DNA from: Pelagihabitans pacificus
Lineage (GTDB): Bacteria; Bacteroidota; Bacteroidia; Flavobacteriales; Flavobacteriaceae
Direction of reading: 5' to 3'
DNA: 64,000 bases
Assembly: GCF_009371985.2 (NCBI RefSeq)
Contig: NZ_VIKU02000002.1
Location: 186,001 to 250,000, forward strand
Below the pieces are notes generated by a model. That model ran no database searches, was not told where the DNA came from, and saw only the letters and a program-made list of their open reading frames with translations. Position 1 is the stretch's first letter. Each line of letters starts with the position of its first letter. The position numbers and the translations under genes are program-made. This document shows, piece by piece, positions 1 to 9,010 of the stretch.

Positions 1-349
1 AGAGCGTGAGTTTTCCTTATTTTCCGCCACCGTCTTTGCATCGGCCGCATTAATGGGAATTCTGTTTGTTCTGCTCAGATCGTACAGAACTCCCATACGA
101 ATGAATCTTCGCAATGCTCTGGGCGGGGTAGCCCTGGGGGTTCCCAATTACTTTTCCATTTACTTTCTATTGCGCGCTTTACAGAACCAAGAACTCAACA
201 GTGCATCGGTCTTCACCATTAACAACGTTGCCATTGTGATGTTTTCCACTCTATTGGGAATTTTGTTGTTCAAGGAACACCTAAGCGTAAAGAATTGGAG
301 TGGCATCGCTTTGGCGATAGTGAGTATTGTCTTAGTCGCTTTGTTTTAA
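1..349 (+). CDS. EamA/DMT family transporter, C-terminal part (5' end outside window)
   Basis: The reading frame is open from the window edge (base 2) to the TAA at 347-349, so only about the last 115 residues are seen. They form very hydrophobic helices ending in a pattern typical of the last helices of EamA drug/metabolite exporters: a stretch around 'NNVAIVMFSTLLGILLFKE' followed by 'SVKNWSGIALAIVSIVLV'. The family consists of ten-helix inner-membrane permeases with varied substrates, and the substrate here cannot be told. The stop overlaps the next start (TAATG), so it is probably co-transcribed with the YigZ-type gene. Confidence 0.8.
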   Translation, partial: EREFSLFSATVFASAALMGILFVLLRSYRTPIRMNLRNALGGVALGVPNYFSIYFLLRALQNQELNSASVFTINNVAIVMFSTLLGILLFKEHLSVKNWSGIALAIVSIVLVALF

Positions 350-960
350 TGGAAGGGCTAACGGATACATACAAGACCTTGGACGGACCCTCTCCGGAAG
401 TGCTGTACAAAAATAAAAAAAGCAAATTCTACGGGTATGCCTTCCCTATTACTGATGAGACCGAAGTGAAACCGATTATCACCTCCTTAAGAAGGAAGCA
501 TCCAGCTGCGAACCATGTTTGTTACGCATGGCGATTAGGGGTCGCCAACAGCAGCTATCGGGCGAACGATGATGGCGAGCCAAAAAATTCCGCAGGGATT
601 CCCATCTACGGACAACTACAGTCTTTCGGGGTAACCAATTTAATAGTAGCCGTCGCCAGGGTTTTTGGGGGCACTAAGTTGGGTGTTAACGGACTTATTA
701 CTTCTTATCGCGCTGCGGCGCAAATGGCCTTGGAGGCCTCCCACTTGGTAGAAAAGGTGCTTCAAACCACATTTGTGCTCGCTTTTGACTATCCTCTGAT
801 GGATGTGGTCATGCGACTTATCAAACAGCATCACCTTGAGGTTGTTTCACAACGTTTGGAGCTGGGCTGCGAATTGGTGGTTGCCGTGAGAAAAGACCAT
901 AGCCAAAAAATCATGGGGAAATTCAAGATGATTTATGGGGTTCGGATAAAGGAGTTTTGA
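349..960 (+). CDS. YigZ/IMPACT family protein
   Basis: This 203-residue protein has the two-domain layout of the YigZ/IMPACT family. The N-terminal domain has 'KKSKFYGYA', 'HVCYAWRLG' and 'NDDGEPKNSAG', followed by the glycine-rich 'VARVFGGTKLG' block. The C-terminal third resembles an EF-G domain V-like fold. Human and yeast homologues act in translational control through GCN1, but the bacterial role is not settled. I start it at ATG 349, which overlaps the preceding stop by one base, rather than at the in-frame ATG at 295 inside the transporter gene. The length matches the family (about 200). Confidence 0.88.
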   Translation: MEGLTDTYKTLDGPSPEVLYKNKKSKFYGYAFPITDETEVKPIITSLRRKHPAANHVCYAWRLGVANSSYRANDDGEPKNSAGIPIYGQLQSFGVTNLIVAVARVFGGTKLGVNGLITSYRAAAQMALEASHLVEKVLQTTFVLAFDYPLMDVVMRLIKQHHLEVVSQRLELGCELVVAVRKDHSQKIMGKFKMIYGVRIKEF

Positions 961-992
961 GTTTCCCATACCTCTGGTACCTTTCAAGATCT

Positions 993-1394
993 TTACCCGG
1001 TACGAATTTTTTCCATCAAGTAATCGGGACATCTAATGGGGCGGTTGGTCTGTCGATCAATAAATGCCAAAACGGTGCGCGCCTCGACCAGAAGTTCGTT
1101 TTTTTCGTTATAGATTTCAAATTCAAATTCGATTTTTACAGTAGGTATTTTTATCAAACGGGTACGAACTCGAAGCAAGTCGTCGTACACCGCGGATTTT
1201 CTAAAATCGACATGTAAGGATATTACCGGAAGCATCACCCCCCTTTCCTCCATGCTCTTGTAAGAAATGCCAAACTGCCTTAACCACTCTACCCTGCCCA
1301 TCTCTAGATATTGCGCATAATTCCCATGGTATACCACTCCCATCTGGTCGGTTTCGGAATAGCGTACCCGAAAAGAAATTTCGTTAAAATCCAT
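993..1394 (-). CDS. acyl-CoA thioesterase, YbgC/4-hydroxybenzoyl-CoA thioesterase family
   Basis: This is a 133-residue single hotdog domain. The N-terminal signature 'RYSETDQMGVVYHGNY' carries the likely catalytic Asp16 and a histidine at 23. It is followed by the long helix 'YLEMGRVEWLRQFG'. Members hydrolyse acyl-CoA thioesters, and YbgC relatives often work beside the Tol-Pal envelope system, although no tol genes are visible here. It points away from dnaA across a 204-bp divergent gap. The exact acyl substrate cannot be inferred. Confidence 0.9.
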   Translation of the reverse strand: MDFNEISFRVRYSETDQMGVVYHGNYAQYLEMGRVEWLRQFGISYKSMEERGVMLPVISLHVDFRKSAVYDDLLRVRTRLIKIPTVKIEFEFEIYNEKNELLVEARTVLAFIDRQTNRPIRCPDYLMEKIRTG

Positions 1395-1598
1395 ATTTTT
1401 TGGCTTAAAAAGTATATATTTAGAAATGTCCGAAGTGGCTCCGGAACATGGGAAAAAAAAAGCGTAAATTCAATAGCTTTTGATTTTTTTTTTAGATTTT
1501 TTGTTCACATATTTGTCCCACTTTGAAACCGAGGTTTGCTCCGACCTCTTTTCGACCTACTGATTAGAAACTAACCAACAAAATAAGAAAAGTTCAGA

Positions 1599-3023
1599 AT
1601 GAGTGTTACTGCAAATTCCGTATGGAACAATTGTTTGGCCTTTATCCAAGATAATATCCAACCGCAGGCATTCAAAACATGGTTTGAACCCATTAAACCA
1701 ATAAAACTTTCCGACAATGCTTTGAGCATTCAAGTTCCGAGTAAATTTTTTTACGAATGGCTCGAAGAGCACTACGTAAAATTGCTAAAGGTAGCCCTTA
1801 CCAAAGAATTGGGCGATACCGCCAAATTGGTGTACATTATCAAGATGGAAAATACATACGGGAACCGGGAGCCCTTTACCGAAAAAATACCAAGTTCGAA
1901 CAGGGGAAATATGACCGCTCAGGAAATGGATGTTCCGATTAAATCAAAAAATCCCGAGTTAAAGAATCCATTTGTGATTCCGGGAATCCGAAACATCAAA
2001 ATAGAATCACAACTCAATCCAAATTATAATTTCGACAACTTTCTCGAGGGTGACTCGAATCGTTTGGCGAGGTCTGCAGGTATGGCGGTTGCCAATAAGC
2101 CTGGCGGAACCTCTTTCAATCCCTTATTGGTGTTCGGTGGTGTCGGACTTGGAAAAACCCATTTGGCCCACGCCATTGGGGTCGAAATCAAGGATAAATA
2201 TCCAGAACGAACCGTACTTTACATTTCGGCAGAGAAATTTACCCAACAATACATCGAATCGGTCAAAAAGAATACCAGAAATGATTTCATCCATTTCTAC
2301 CAACTCATCGATGTCTTGATTATTGATGATGTCCAATTCTTTTCCGGAAAATCAGGTACCCAGGATGTCTTCTTTCACATTTTTAACCATTTACACCAAA
2401 ACGGGAAGCAGGTCATCCTAACCTCGGACAAAGCGCCCGTTGACATGCAGGATATCGAGCAGCGGCTTTTGTCGAGGTTCAAATGGGGGCTTTCCGCGGA
2501 GCTGCAGAATCCTGATTATGAAACACGGATTTCGATTCTTAAGAATAAATTATACCGCGATGGGGTAGAGATGCCCGATGATATTGTTGAATATGTCGCC
2601 AAACATATCAAAACAAATATAAGGGAACTGGAAGGTGCCATTATTTCCCTCATTGCGCAGTCCTCGTTCAATAAGAAGGAAGTAACGTTGGAACTGGCGC
2701 AGCAGGTGGTTGAAAAATTTGTCAAGAATACCAAACGGGAGGTCTCGATAGACTATATTCAAAAAGTGGTTTCCGACTATTTCGAGATGGACGTGGCCAC
2801 TTTACAATCCAAAACGCGAAAGAGACACATCGTACAAGCAAGACAGTTGGCCATGTTCTTCGCGAAAAAGTTCACCAAAGCCTCCTTGGCGAGCATAGGT
2901 TCACAAATAGGCAAACGAGATCACGCAACGGTGCTGCACGCCTGCAAAACGGTGGATAACTTGGCCGAGACCGATAAACAGTTCAGAAAGTATATCGAAG
3001 ACCTTACCAAGAAATTTTCCTAA
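1599..3023 (+). CDS. dnaA: chromosomal replication initiator protein DnaA
   Basis: DnaA is the AAA+ protein that binds DnaA boxes at oriC and melts the origin. The 474-residue product shows domain I (about 1-80, 'VWNNCLAFIQ'), a variable linker, Walker A 'GGVGLGKT' at 180-187, Walker B 'IIDDVQ' near 241-246, and a C-terminal DNA-binding domain with the family signature 'GKRDHATVLHACKTV' near 437-451. Six bases separate it from the phosphatase gene downstream, so the two probably share a transcript. I saw no cluster of TTATCCACA boxes in the 204 bp upstream, so oriC is not evident next to the gene. Confidence 0.98.
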   Translation: MSVTANSVWNNCLAFIQDNIQPQAFKTWFEPIKPIKLSDNALSIQVPSKFFYEWLEEHYVKLLKVALTKELGDTAKLVYIIKMENTYGNREPFTEKIPSSNRGNMTAQEMDVPIKSKNPELKNPFVIPGIRNIKIESQLNPNYNFDNFLEGDSNRLARSAGMAVANKPGGTSFNPLLVFGGVGLGKTHLAHAIGVEIKDKYPERTVLYISAEKFTQQYIESVKKNTRNDFIHFYQLIDVLIIDDVQFFSGKSGTQDVFFHIFNHLHQNGKQVILTSDKAPVDMQDIEQRLLSRFKWGLSAELQNPDYETRISILKNKLYRDGVEMPDDIVEYVAKHIKTNIRELEGAIISLIAQSSFNKKEVTLELAQQVVEKFVKNTKREVSIDYIQKVVSDYFEMDVATLQSKTRKRHIVQARQLAMFFAKKFTKASLASIGSQIGKRDHATVLHACKTVDNLAETDKQFRKYIEDLTKKFS

Positions 3024-3029
3024 AACTTA

Positions 3030-3491
3030 ATGGCCACGAAAGTCTTAATGGTATGCCTTGGAAACATCTGTAGGTCGCCATTGGCCGAAGGGTTGCTCCA
3101 AAGCAAAGTAGACCCGGAGCTCGTTTCGGTCGACTCGGCGGGTACTGGTGGATATCATATCGGGGAAAGGCCCGATGAACGTAGTATTGCCGTTGCGGCG
3201 AAATACGGATTGGATATCAGCAGGCAGCGATGTAGAAAATTAACCCGAAGAGATCTTGACATATTTGACCTGATCTTTGCAATGGATCGGAGTAACTTCC
3301 AAAATATCTTGGAATTGGCCGAGACGAAAGCCCAGGTAGCAAAAGTTCGATTGCTTTTGGAATCGGTAGATTTAGGAACCAACGAAGTACCAGACCCTTA
3401 CTACGGAGGCAAGGACGGATTTGAGCATGTATATATGCTCATTGATGTTGCCTGCGACCATATTGCCAAACAACTAGAAAACAAAAATTAG
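3030..3491 (+). CDS. low molecular weight protein-tyrosine phosphatase
   Basis: The P-loop 'CLGNICRS' at residues 9-16 gives the Cys nucleophile (Cys9) and Arg15. The general acid Asp122 lies in 'VPDPYYGG'. The length (153) is normal for LMW-PTPs. In bacteria these cytoplasmic enzymes dephosphorylate tyrosine kinases of polysaccharide export or arginine-phosphorylated proteins. No kinase or capsule gene is nearby, so the target is unknown. It lies between dnaA and the methylase gene with 6 and 0 intervening bases, which indicates an operon. Confidence 0.95.
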   Translation: MATKVLMVCLGNICRSPLAEGLLQSKVDPELVSVDSAGTGGYHIGERPDERSIAVAAKYGLDISRQRCRKLTRRDLDIFDLIFAMDRSNFQNILELAETKAQVAKVRLLLESVDLGTNEVPDPYYGGKDGFEHVYMLIDVACDHIAKQLENKN

Positions 3492-4214
3492 ATGGCCCAG
3501 GACCCAACCGCTCGGGGCAAATTATACCTGATTCCCACTACGTTGGGGGATACAGAGCCCCTAGAAGTATTACCCATCTCAATTAAGCGAGCTATTGAAC
3601 AAGTTGACCATTATATCGTCGAAAATGAGAAATCTGCTAGACGATTCATCAAAAAAATAAGTCCCAGAAAATCGCAGCCCGGGTTGCATCTCGAAGTGCT
3701 GAATAAATATACCGAGGAGGAAGTGATCCCGAGTTTTCTTAAACCATGTTTCGACGGCTATGACGTTGGTATACTATCGGAAGCCGGTTCACCAGGAATA
3801 GCGGACCCCGGTGCGGCGGTAGTTAAAATTGCCCATGAAAAGGGCATCCAGGTCGTGCCTTTGGTCGGACCCTCCTCCATTATACTAGCCTTAATGGCCA
3901 GCGGTATGAACGGTCAAAACTTCGCATTCAACGGATACTTGCCCATCGAGGCCAACGAACGAAAAAGTGCTATTAAACTTTTGGAGAAACGGTCTAGAGA
4001 GCTTCAACAAAGCCAAATATTTATTGAGACCCCATATAGAAACGACAAATTGTTCGCCGAACTTTGTAAAACCCTTTCTACCGGCACCCTATTGTGCATC
4101 GCCTGTGATATAACGCTATCGACCGAATATATTGCCACTAAACCCATGGGGAAATGGCGTACCGAAACGCCAAACTTTCATAAGAGACCCGCTATTTTTA
4201 TTATCCAGGGATAA
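3492..4214 (+). CDS. SAM-dependent methyltransferase, RsmI-like (tetrapyrrole methylase fold)
   Basis: This 240-residue protein belongs to the tetrapyrrole-methylase superfamily. It has 'LSEAGSPGIADPGAAVV' and 'VVPLVGPSSIILALMASG', the substrate and SAM-binding motifs shared with RsmI. RsmI 2'-O-methylates C1402 of 16S rRNA. Flavobacteria often have a second shorter RsmI-like protein, and this N-terminal half ('GKLYLIPTTLGDTEPLEVLP') looks like that divergent version, so the substrate is uncertain. The ATG directly follows the TAG of the phosphatase gene. Confidence 0.88.
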   Translation: MAQDPTARGKLYLIPTTLGDTEPLEVLPISIKRAIEQVDHYIVENEKSARRFIKKISPRKSQPGLHLEVLNKYTEEEVIPSFLKPCFDGYDVGILSEAGSPGIADPGAAVVKIAHEKGIQVVPLVGPSSIILALMASGMNGQNFAFNGYLPIEANERKSAIKLLEKRSRELQQSQIFIETPYRNDKLFAELCKTLSTGTLLCIACDITLSTEYIATKPMGKWRTETPNFHKRPAIFIIQG

Positions 4215-4240
4215 CTAGTTGAAGGTGGTTGTACCGCCAT

Positions 4241-4272
4241 AAAAAACAAACCCCGACATTGTCATGTCAGGG
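4241..4272 (-). terminator. intrinsic terminator of the lysozyme-like gene
   Basis: A 9-bp stem (4251-4259 with 4264-4272, one C/A mismatch) has a four-base loop. On the minus strand it is followed by a T-rich tail (4241-4250). It lies 70 bases beyond the minus-strand gene that ends at 4343. Confidence 0.7.
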
Positions 4273-4342
4273 AACGTTCCATTTTCATATTTGGGCTCCA
4301 CTCAAAGAGGGAACATTCGTTGAAAAAGTCAAATGGTCATAA

Positions 4343-4975
4343 TTACACCTTTGGATTACGCCTAGGAGCAACATAGGATAGATCGTAGCCAGAAAATTTT
4401 CGAATGTAATGGGCAATGGTCGTACCGTAACTATCCGCTACATCGACCCGCCCCCAGGAACGAAGGTATTTTTTGACGTTACCGGGCCCCGCAAGGTGAG
4501 CTGCTGCCAACATACCCGATTCGGTAATTTCCACACCTCTGATTCGCTTTCCGACAAATCTGTCTATATCCCTTCTAAGTATCCATTTGTTTCTGGCCAT
4601 GTTGGTATAAAAAGCCTTTTCCTGAAGTACTGGATCGTTCAAAAAGCGCGTTGCACTATACACCCCCATTAGCTGTAAGGTGCCGATACCAAACTGGTAT
4701 TTTCCCAAATAACCCAATGTATTGGTCGTAAAATAATTGCCTTGAGACTCTTTAAAGGCCAGCGCTTCCTTAAACCCGATGTAGGAACTTCCTAAAAATG
4801 GTGGAGTCACCATGGTAGCGTTAAAAACCGTTTTCTTCTTAGGATAAATAACTTCGGACGGGCAAGTAACCTTCAGATTGTCAGGCACTTCTACCTTTTT
4901 AGATGAAACTAGATTAAAACTCATCAAAAACAATAGTACCAAAAGCGCGCAAAAAGAAATTACACATCTTCCCAT
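4343..4975 (-). CDS. secreted lysozyme/transglycosylase-like protein
   Basis: The 210-residue product starts with an export signal (hydrophobic residues about 5-24). The mature part looks like a lysozyme-superfamily domain. 'ALAFKESQGNY' (Glu76) followed by 'GYLGKYQFG' matches the catalytic-Glu and following strand pattern of lytic transglycosylases. 'LAAAHLAGPGNVKKYL' resembles the conserved C-terminal helix. A role in peptidoglycan cleavage outside the inner membrane is inferred. It sits downstream of mltG on the same strand but has its own -7 box (5038-5045). Similar short proteins are common in flavobacteria, usually without a characterised function. Confidence 0.75.
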   Translation of the reverse strand: MGRCVISFCALLVLLFLMSFNLVSSKKVEVPDNLKVTCPSEVIYPKKKTVFNATMVTPPFLGSSYIGFKEALAFKESQGNYFTTNTLGYLGKYQFGIGTLQLMGVYSATRFLNDPVLQEKAFYTNMARNKWILRRDIDRFVGKRIRGVEITESGMLAAAHLAGPGNVKKYLRSWGRVDVADSYGTTIAHYIRKFSGYDLSYVAPRRNPKV

Positions 4976-5000
4976 ATTCTCGTTTTAATAAGACTAACGA

Positions 5001-5014
5001 CTCCTGCGAAGGAG
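5001..5014 (-). promoter_or_regulatory. short hairpin in the leader of the lysozyme-like gene
   Basis: CTCCT and AGGAG flank a four-base loop inside the roughly 55-nt 5' leader between the -7 box and the ATG at 4975. It could affect mRNA stability or ribosome access. There is no further evidence. Confidence 0.3.
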
Positions 5015-5037
5015 ACTGCTTACATTTTTTCACTTTA

Positions 5038-5045
5038 CAAAGATA
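5038..5045 (-). promoter_or_regulatory. Bacteroidota -7 box for the lysozyme-like gene
   Basis: TATCTTTG on the minus strand matches TAnnTTTG exactly. It lies 62 bases before the ATG at 4975. No clear -33 TTG is seen at the usual distance. Confidence 0.6.
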
Positions 5046-5100
5046 CGTTTGGATAGGGGCTATGGTCGGTAAGAATTCGTTAAAAAAAGCCAAATTTAGT

Positions 5101-5131
5101 TAACAGGCCCCAAAAGTTGGATGACCTGTTA
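5101..5131 (-). terminator. possible weak terminator hairpin of mltG
   Basis: TAACAGG and CCTGTTA form a 7-bp perfect inverted repeat that includes the mltG stop codon. The nearest T-run on the minus strand is about 15 bases beyond the stem, so this is not a canonical terminator. Confidence 0.3.
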
Positions 5132-6172
5132 TCGATTGATCTGTTGGGAATTTATCCATCGGATGTACTGCTCTTTATTTCGGTTATGCTGCGCCAATGT
5201 CTTGGCAAACTTGTGGTAGCCGAAATTTTCCACATTGGCCACCATGTACAAATACTCGTGTTCCTCGGGATCAAGGACCGCTTCAATAGCTGAAATATCG
5301 GGCATGGTTATCGGTCCGGGAGGCAGACCGGCGTATTTGTAGGTGTTATAGGGCGAATCTATTTCGAGGTCTTTATAAAGCACCCTCTTAATAACCAAGT
5401 CGAAATCGTTTTGGTGTTTTTTCAATGCGTAGATGACAGTCGGGTCTGCTTGGAGGGCATTGTTCTTTTTCAACCGGTTCAAATATAAACCGGCCACGCG
5501 TGGTCGCTCGTCTATCTTTGAAGTTTCTTTATGTACAATCGACGCCAAAGTAATAGCCTCATTGGGGGTGAGCCCCTGTTCTTTAGCCTTTTCCACGCGT
5601 TCAGGAGTCCAGAAGCGCTGGTATTCCTTTAGCATTCGATCTCTGAATTTCTCGGCAGAGGTGTTCCAAAAGAACTCATAACTGTTGGGAAGATAAATGG
5701 CCAATTGGGTAGGCTCGGTCAAATCATTGGCCGCCAAAAAATCAGGGTCTTTCATCGCCTTGACCAAGGAAACGCTATCGGCCTCTATCTGGGCCGCGAT
5801 CCGGCCCGCTAAATTCTCTACTCTCTCCTGATTATTAAATGAAACCCTCACTGGAATGTTATTGCTGCGGAGTGAATTGATGATCTGGTTGTTATTCATA
5901 CCTTTGGCAATGACATACTTTCCTGCCTTTATGTTTGCCGCGTAGCCTTTCCTGGTTGCAAGTTGCTCGAACGATATCATATCGGTTAGCAAGGGCCTCA
6001 ATGAATCCCTTACTTGGTCGAAGTCCGCATCGGAAGGTATAAAGACAACTTGCTCAGGCGCTTCAAAACGGGTGTTGGGCGAAAAAATAGCGGTATACAC
6101 CTTGTACGCAAACATTCCTCCGCCAATAACCCCTAAGCCCACTATGACCAATAAAATCTTCTTGATATACAT
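5129..6172 (-). CDS. mltG: endolytic peptidoglycan transglycosylase MltG (YceG-like)
   Basis: MltG is an inner-membrane-anchored lytic transglycosylase that cuts nascent glycan strands and sets their length. The 347-residue product has one N-terminal membrane anchor (residues 5-23), then a LysM-like region. The catalytic domain has the conserved 'LPNSYEFFW' segment and the catalytic Glu216 in 'SIVHKETS', followed by 'VAGLYLNRL' and 'LQADPTVIYA'. The length is typical. Its start abuts the stop of the acetyltransferase gene, so dapF, the acetyltransferase and mltG form one minus-strand operon that joins precursor supply to wall processing. Confidence 0.96.
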   Translation of the reverse strand: MYIKKILLVIVGLGVIGGGMFAYKVYTAIFSPNTRFEAPEQVVFIPSDADFDQVRDSLRPLLTDMISFEQLATRKGYAANIKAGKYVIAKGMNNNQIINSLRSNNIPVRVSFNNQERVENLAGRIAAQIEADSVSLVKAMKDPDFLAANDLTEPTQLAIYLPNSYEFFWNTSAEKFRDRMLKEYQRFWTPERVEKAKEQGLTPNEAITLASIVHKETSKIDERPRVAGLYLNRLKKNNALQADPTVIYALKKHQNDFDLVIKRVLYKDLEIDSPYNTYKYAGLPPGPITMPDISAIEAVLDPEEHEYLYMVANVENFGYHKFAKTLAQHNRNKEQYIRWINSQQINR

Positions 6173-6697
6173 TTAACTATTTATTTTTTGAAATAAAATT
6201 TCATCTTTATAGACTCCGTTCTCAAAAATCCAATCTTTTTTCACGCCTACTTGGGAAAATCCCAGCTTTTTGAAAAGGTGCAGACTAACCTCGTTGTCGG
6301 CCCCAACGTTGGCAAATAGTTGCCTTAGGTCCAAGGTGGCAAAGGCATAATCGATCAACAACGAAATGGCCTCGCCCCCTACCCCCTTATTTCTATTTGC
6401 GGTTTCCTTCACTACGATGCCAACACCTGCCCGACGGTTTTGCGGATCGAAATCAAAGAGGTCTATTAATCCTAAAACCTCATCCTTCAGGGAACAAATT
6501 GCCAATCGCAGCTGTTTCACATCGTAGATATCCCGATGAGCATTTTCCAGATACTGGCGCAATACATGTTTTGAATAGGGTGTTATCGTACCGCTAACTT
6601 CCCAAATTGTAGGGTCGTTTTCCAGCTGATACAAGAATTCCAGATCGGTAGGCTCCAATGCCCTCAGATAAATATGTCGTCCTTTCAGTCGCTGCAT
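6173..6697 (-). CDS. GNAT N-acetyltransferase, RimJ/RimL-like
   Basis: This is a 174-residue acetyltransferase with the RimJ/RimL layout. 'GRHIYLRALEPTDLEFLYQLENDP' opens the fold. 'RRAGVGIVV' and 'NKGVGGEAISLLIDYAF' form the acetyl-CoA pyrophosphate loop, and 'VGADNEVSLHLFKKLGF' is the classic closing helix. Substrates are usually protein N-termini, amino acids or spermidine, and none can be assigned here. It overlaps the 3' end of dapF by 13 bases and directly precedes mltG, so it is translationally coupled within that operon. Confidence 0.92.
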   Translation of the reverse strand: MQRLKGRHIYLRALEPTDLEFLYQLENDPTIWEVSGTITPYSKHVLRQYLENAHRDIYDVKQLRLAICSLKDEVLGLIDLFDFDPQNRRAGVGIVVKETANRNKGVGGEAISLLIDYAFATLDLRQLFANVGADNEVSLHLFKKLGFSQVGVKKDWIFENGVYKDEILFQKINS

Positions 6698-7470
6698 ATG
6701 ATTTCCCCCTTAAAAACCAATTGTGCAGGTCCGGTAAGGTGCACGTTTTTATATCCCTCTCCATCTTTTTCGAATGTAACCTCCAAATCCCCGCCAAGCG
6801 TATGTAATATAATATTGGTGGCGTCTGTAACTTTCGAATGGTGCATTGCCAATGCTGCCGCAGTTACACCGGTACCACACGATAGCGTCTCATTTTCAAC
6901 ACCTCTTTCATAAGTACGGATCGAAAAACCTTCGCCAGGGTCGGGCTCCACGAAATTTATGTTGCTTCCTTTTTGGCCGTACAACCCAAAACGCAGTTTG
7001 GCACCCTCTTTTCTAACGTTGAATTCCTGCAATTGTTCCACCAACTGAACATGGTGCGGTGAACCCGTATCCAAAAATGTGTAATTGGGTTTTTGTCTAA
7101 CATGGGGTACGTCCTGCATTTGAAGACACACCCTATTGGCACTATCAACGGTAGCCGTATGCAAACCGTCGGTAGCGCTGAAAGATGCCTTATCCTCAAT
7201 AATACCTAAAAGTTTCGCAAAGGCAACCAAACATCGCCCACCATTTCCGCACATACTACTCGGGTTGCCATCGGAGTTATAGTAGATCATTTTAAAATCC
7301 GCTTCGGAATCATTCTCCAAAAGAATTAGGCCGTCTGCCCCGATACCAAAATGTCGGTCGCACAGAGAAGAAACCAGTTTGGTATTGTTCTTGGGAAAGA
7401 AATCCGTGCGATTATCGATCAAGACAAAATCGTTCCCCGTTCCTTGGTATTTATAAAACTGAAGTAGCAT
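6685..7470 (-). CDS. dapF: diaminopimelate epimerase
   Basis: DapF interconverts LL- and meso-diaminopimelate for lysine and peptidoglycan synthesis. The 261-residue product has both catalytic cysteines in their motifs: Cys74 in 'MCGNGGRC' and Cys198 in 'LSCGTGVTAAAL'. The opening 'KYQGTGNDFVLIDN' is also typical. It is the first gene of the minus-strand dapF-acetyltransferase-mltG operon, with a TATCTTTG box at 7487-7494. Confidence 0.98.
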   Translation of the reverse strand: MLLQFYKYQGTGNDFVLIDNRTDFFPKNNTKLVSSLCDRHFGIGADGLILLENDSEADFKMIYYNSDGNPSSMCGNGGRCLVAFAKLLGIIEDKASFSATDGLHTATVDSANRVCLQMQDVPHVRQKPNYTFLDTGSPHHVQLVEQLQEFNVRKEGAKLRFGLYGQKGSNINFVEPDPGEGFSIRTYERGVENETLSCGTGVTAAALAMHHSKVTDATNIILHTLGGDLEVTFEKDGEGYKNVHLTGPAQLVFKGEIICSD

Positions 7471-7486
7471 GTTGAATTTTGAACGA

Positions 7487-7494
7487 CAAAGATA
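7487..7494 (-). promoter_or_regulatory. Bacteroidota -7 box for dapF
   Basis: TATCTTTG on the minus strand lies 16 bases before the dapF ATG, so the leader would be about ten bases. No convincing -33 TTG. Confidence 0.6.
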
Positions 7495-7604
7495 GGACTT
7501 TATTTAACGAAACCTTAGCCGTTAAAAAGTCGTTAAACCCCTCATAAAACATACGGAAATCTGTTAATTTTACCTTTAAAATCCCAAGTAAACAGTCTTG
7601 AATT

Positions 7605-8996
7605 ATGAAAAAAATAAGCAGCTTATTGTTGGTTTCCATATTTGCTGGGGCAATCACCCTTGGAGCCTATAAACTTTTCATTGAAAAGCCAAATTATGCC
7701 CTTGTTACGGAAGCCAATCAGCCGACCACCTTTAATACAAGTTATACTCCCACTTCTGCCAAGGGAGCTGGCATCAATGAGGTCGACTTCACGATTGCAG
7801 CCGAAAAGACAGTAAATGCGGTCGTACATGTGAAGAATGTTGCCGTAAGTTCAGGGCCAACCTCCTTGATGGATTTTTTCTATGGTTCAGGAGGAAGTCA
7901 ACGGGCCCAGGTAGGCACGGGTTCCGGGGTAATCATTACTCCTGACGGCTATATCGTCACCAATAATCACGTGGTTGCCAAGGCAAGTCAGTTACAAATA
8001 ACCTTGAATAATAACAAAACGTACGAAGCGGAACTCGTTGGTGCCGATCCCACAACCGATGTAGCGCTCTTGAAAATCGATGCAGAGGAGTCGTTACCCT
8101 ATTTGGCTTTTGGTGACTCTGACAATACCAAGATCGGCGAGTGGGTGTTGGCCGTGGGGAATCCGTTTAATTTAACTTCGACCGTTACCGCTGGAATTGT
8201 GAGTGCCAAGGCACGTAACTTAGGACGAAACCAATCCTTTATACAGACCGATGCCGCAGTAAATCCAGGCAACAGTGGTGGGGCCTTGGTGAATACAAAT
8301 GGGGATTTGGTAGGCATTAATACCGCAATCAGTTCCCAAACGGGCTCCTACGTGGGCTATTCTTTCGCCATACCAAGCAACATAGCCAAAAAGATCGTTG
8401 AGGATATCATGGAGTACGGAAATGTTAGAAAAGGGGTACTTGGTATCAGCTCGGTTCAACCGAATAGCAGTTATGCCCTCGAAAACGGATTAAGTGAGGT
8501 AGATGGGGTATATGTCAATAAGATTGAGGAAGATTCGGGGGCCGATGACGCCGACTTAAAGGAGGGGGATGTAATCAAGATGGTTGACAATATCAGGGTC
8601 CGCAAGTTCCCTGATTTAACGGGATATATTTCCTCTAAAAGACCTGGCGACAAAATACAGGTAAAAGTAGACAGAGGCGGCGAGGAAATAATCGCATACG
8701 TGACCTTAAAGGAGGTGCAGACCATTCAATTACCTATGATTGGGTTAACGGTGAAAGACGTGTCGAAAGAGGATCAAAAGAAATTCAAGATCAAAGAAGG
8801 TGTCAAAATCACCGATGTTCCGGAGCGGCTCAAAGGGTATGGCCTAGAAGGAAAGATTTTAATAGGGCTCGACGACGAAAAAATTGAAGATAAAGAAGAT
8901 GCGAAAAATTTGTTTAGTCAAATTTCCAGATATGGGACTACCAGTCTTACGATTCTCAATGAAGACGGGGAACGTGAACGCATTATTTTTCAATAA
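7605..8996 (+). CDS. HtrA/DegP-like periplasmic serine protease
   Basis: This is a 463-residue trypsin-fold protease with PDZ domains, acting in the periplasm in envelope protein quality control. Residues 1-22 form a signal/anchor. The catalytic triad is visible: His122 in 'TNNHVV', Asp152 in 'TTDVALLKID' and Ser224 in 'NPGNSGGALVN'. One PDZ domain runs from about 270 to 365 ('GVYVNKIEEDSGADDADLKEGD'). A second, shorter and more degenerate one follows to the C-terminus, so the protein is more DegP-like than DegS-like. It stands alone between the divergent dapF operon and a terminator at 9011-9039. Confidence 0.95.
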   Translation: MKKISSLLLVSIFAGAITLGAYKLFIEKPNYALVTEANQPTTFNTSYTPTSAKGAGINEVDFTIAAEKTVNAVVHVKNVAVSSGPTSLMDFFYGSGGSQRAQVGTGSGVIITPDGYIVTNNHVVAKASQLQITLNNNKTYEAELVGADPTTDVALLKIDAEESLPYLAFGDSDNTKIGEWVLAVGNPFNLTSTVTAGIVSAKARNLGRNQSFIQTDAAVNPGNSGGALVNTNGDLVGINTAISSQTGSYVGYSFAIPSNIAKKIVEDIMEYGNVRKGVLGISSVQPNSSYALENGLSEVDGVYVNKIEEDSGADDADLKEGDVIKMVDNIRVRKFPDLTGYISSKRPGDKIQVKVDRGGEEIIAYVTLKEVQTIQLPMIGLTVKDVSKEDQKKFKIKEGVKITDVPERLKGYGLEGKILIGLDDEKIEDKEDAKNLFSQISRYGTTSLTILNEDGERERIIFQ

Positions 8997-9010
8997 AGAA
9001 TAGTCGCTCG

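Noticed and set aside
1395-1598. oriC next to dnaA
   Set aside because: Only one imperfect DnaA-box-like word (TTGTTCACA) is present, with no cluster or AT-rich unwinding repeats.
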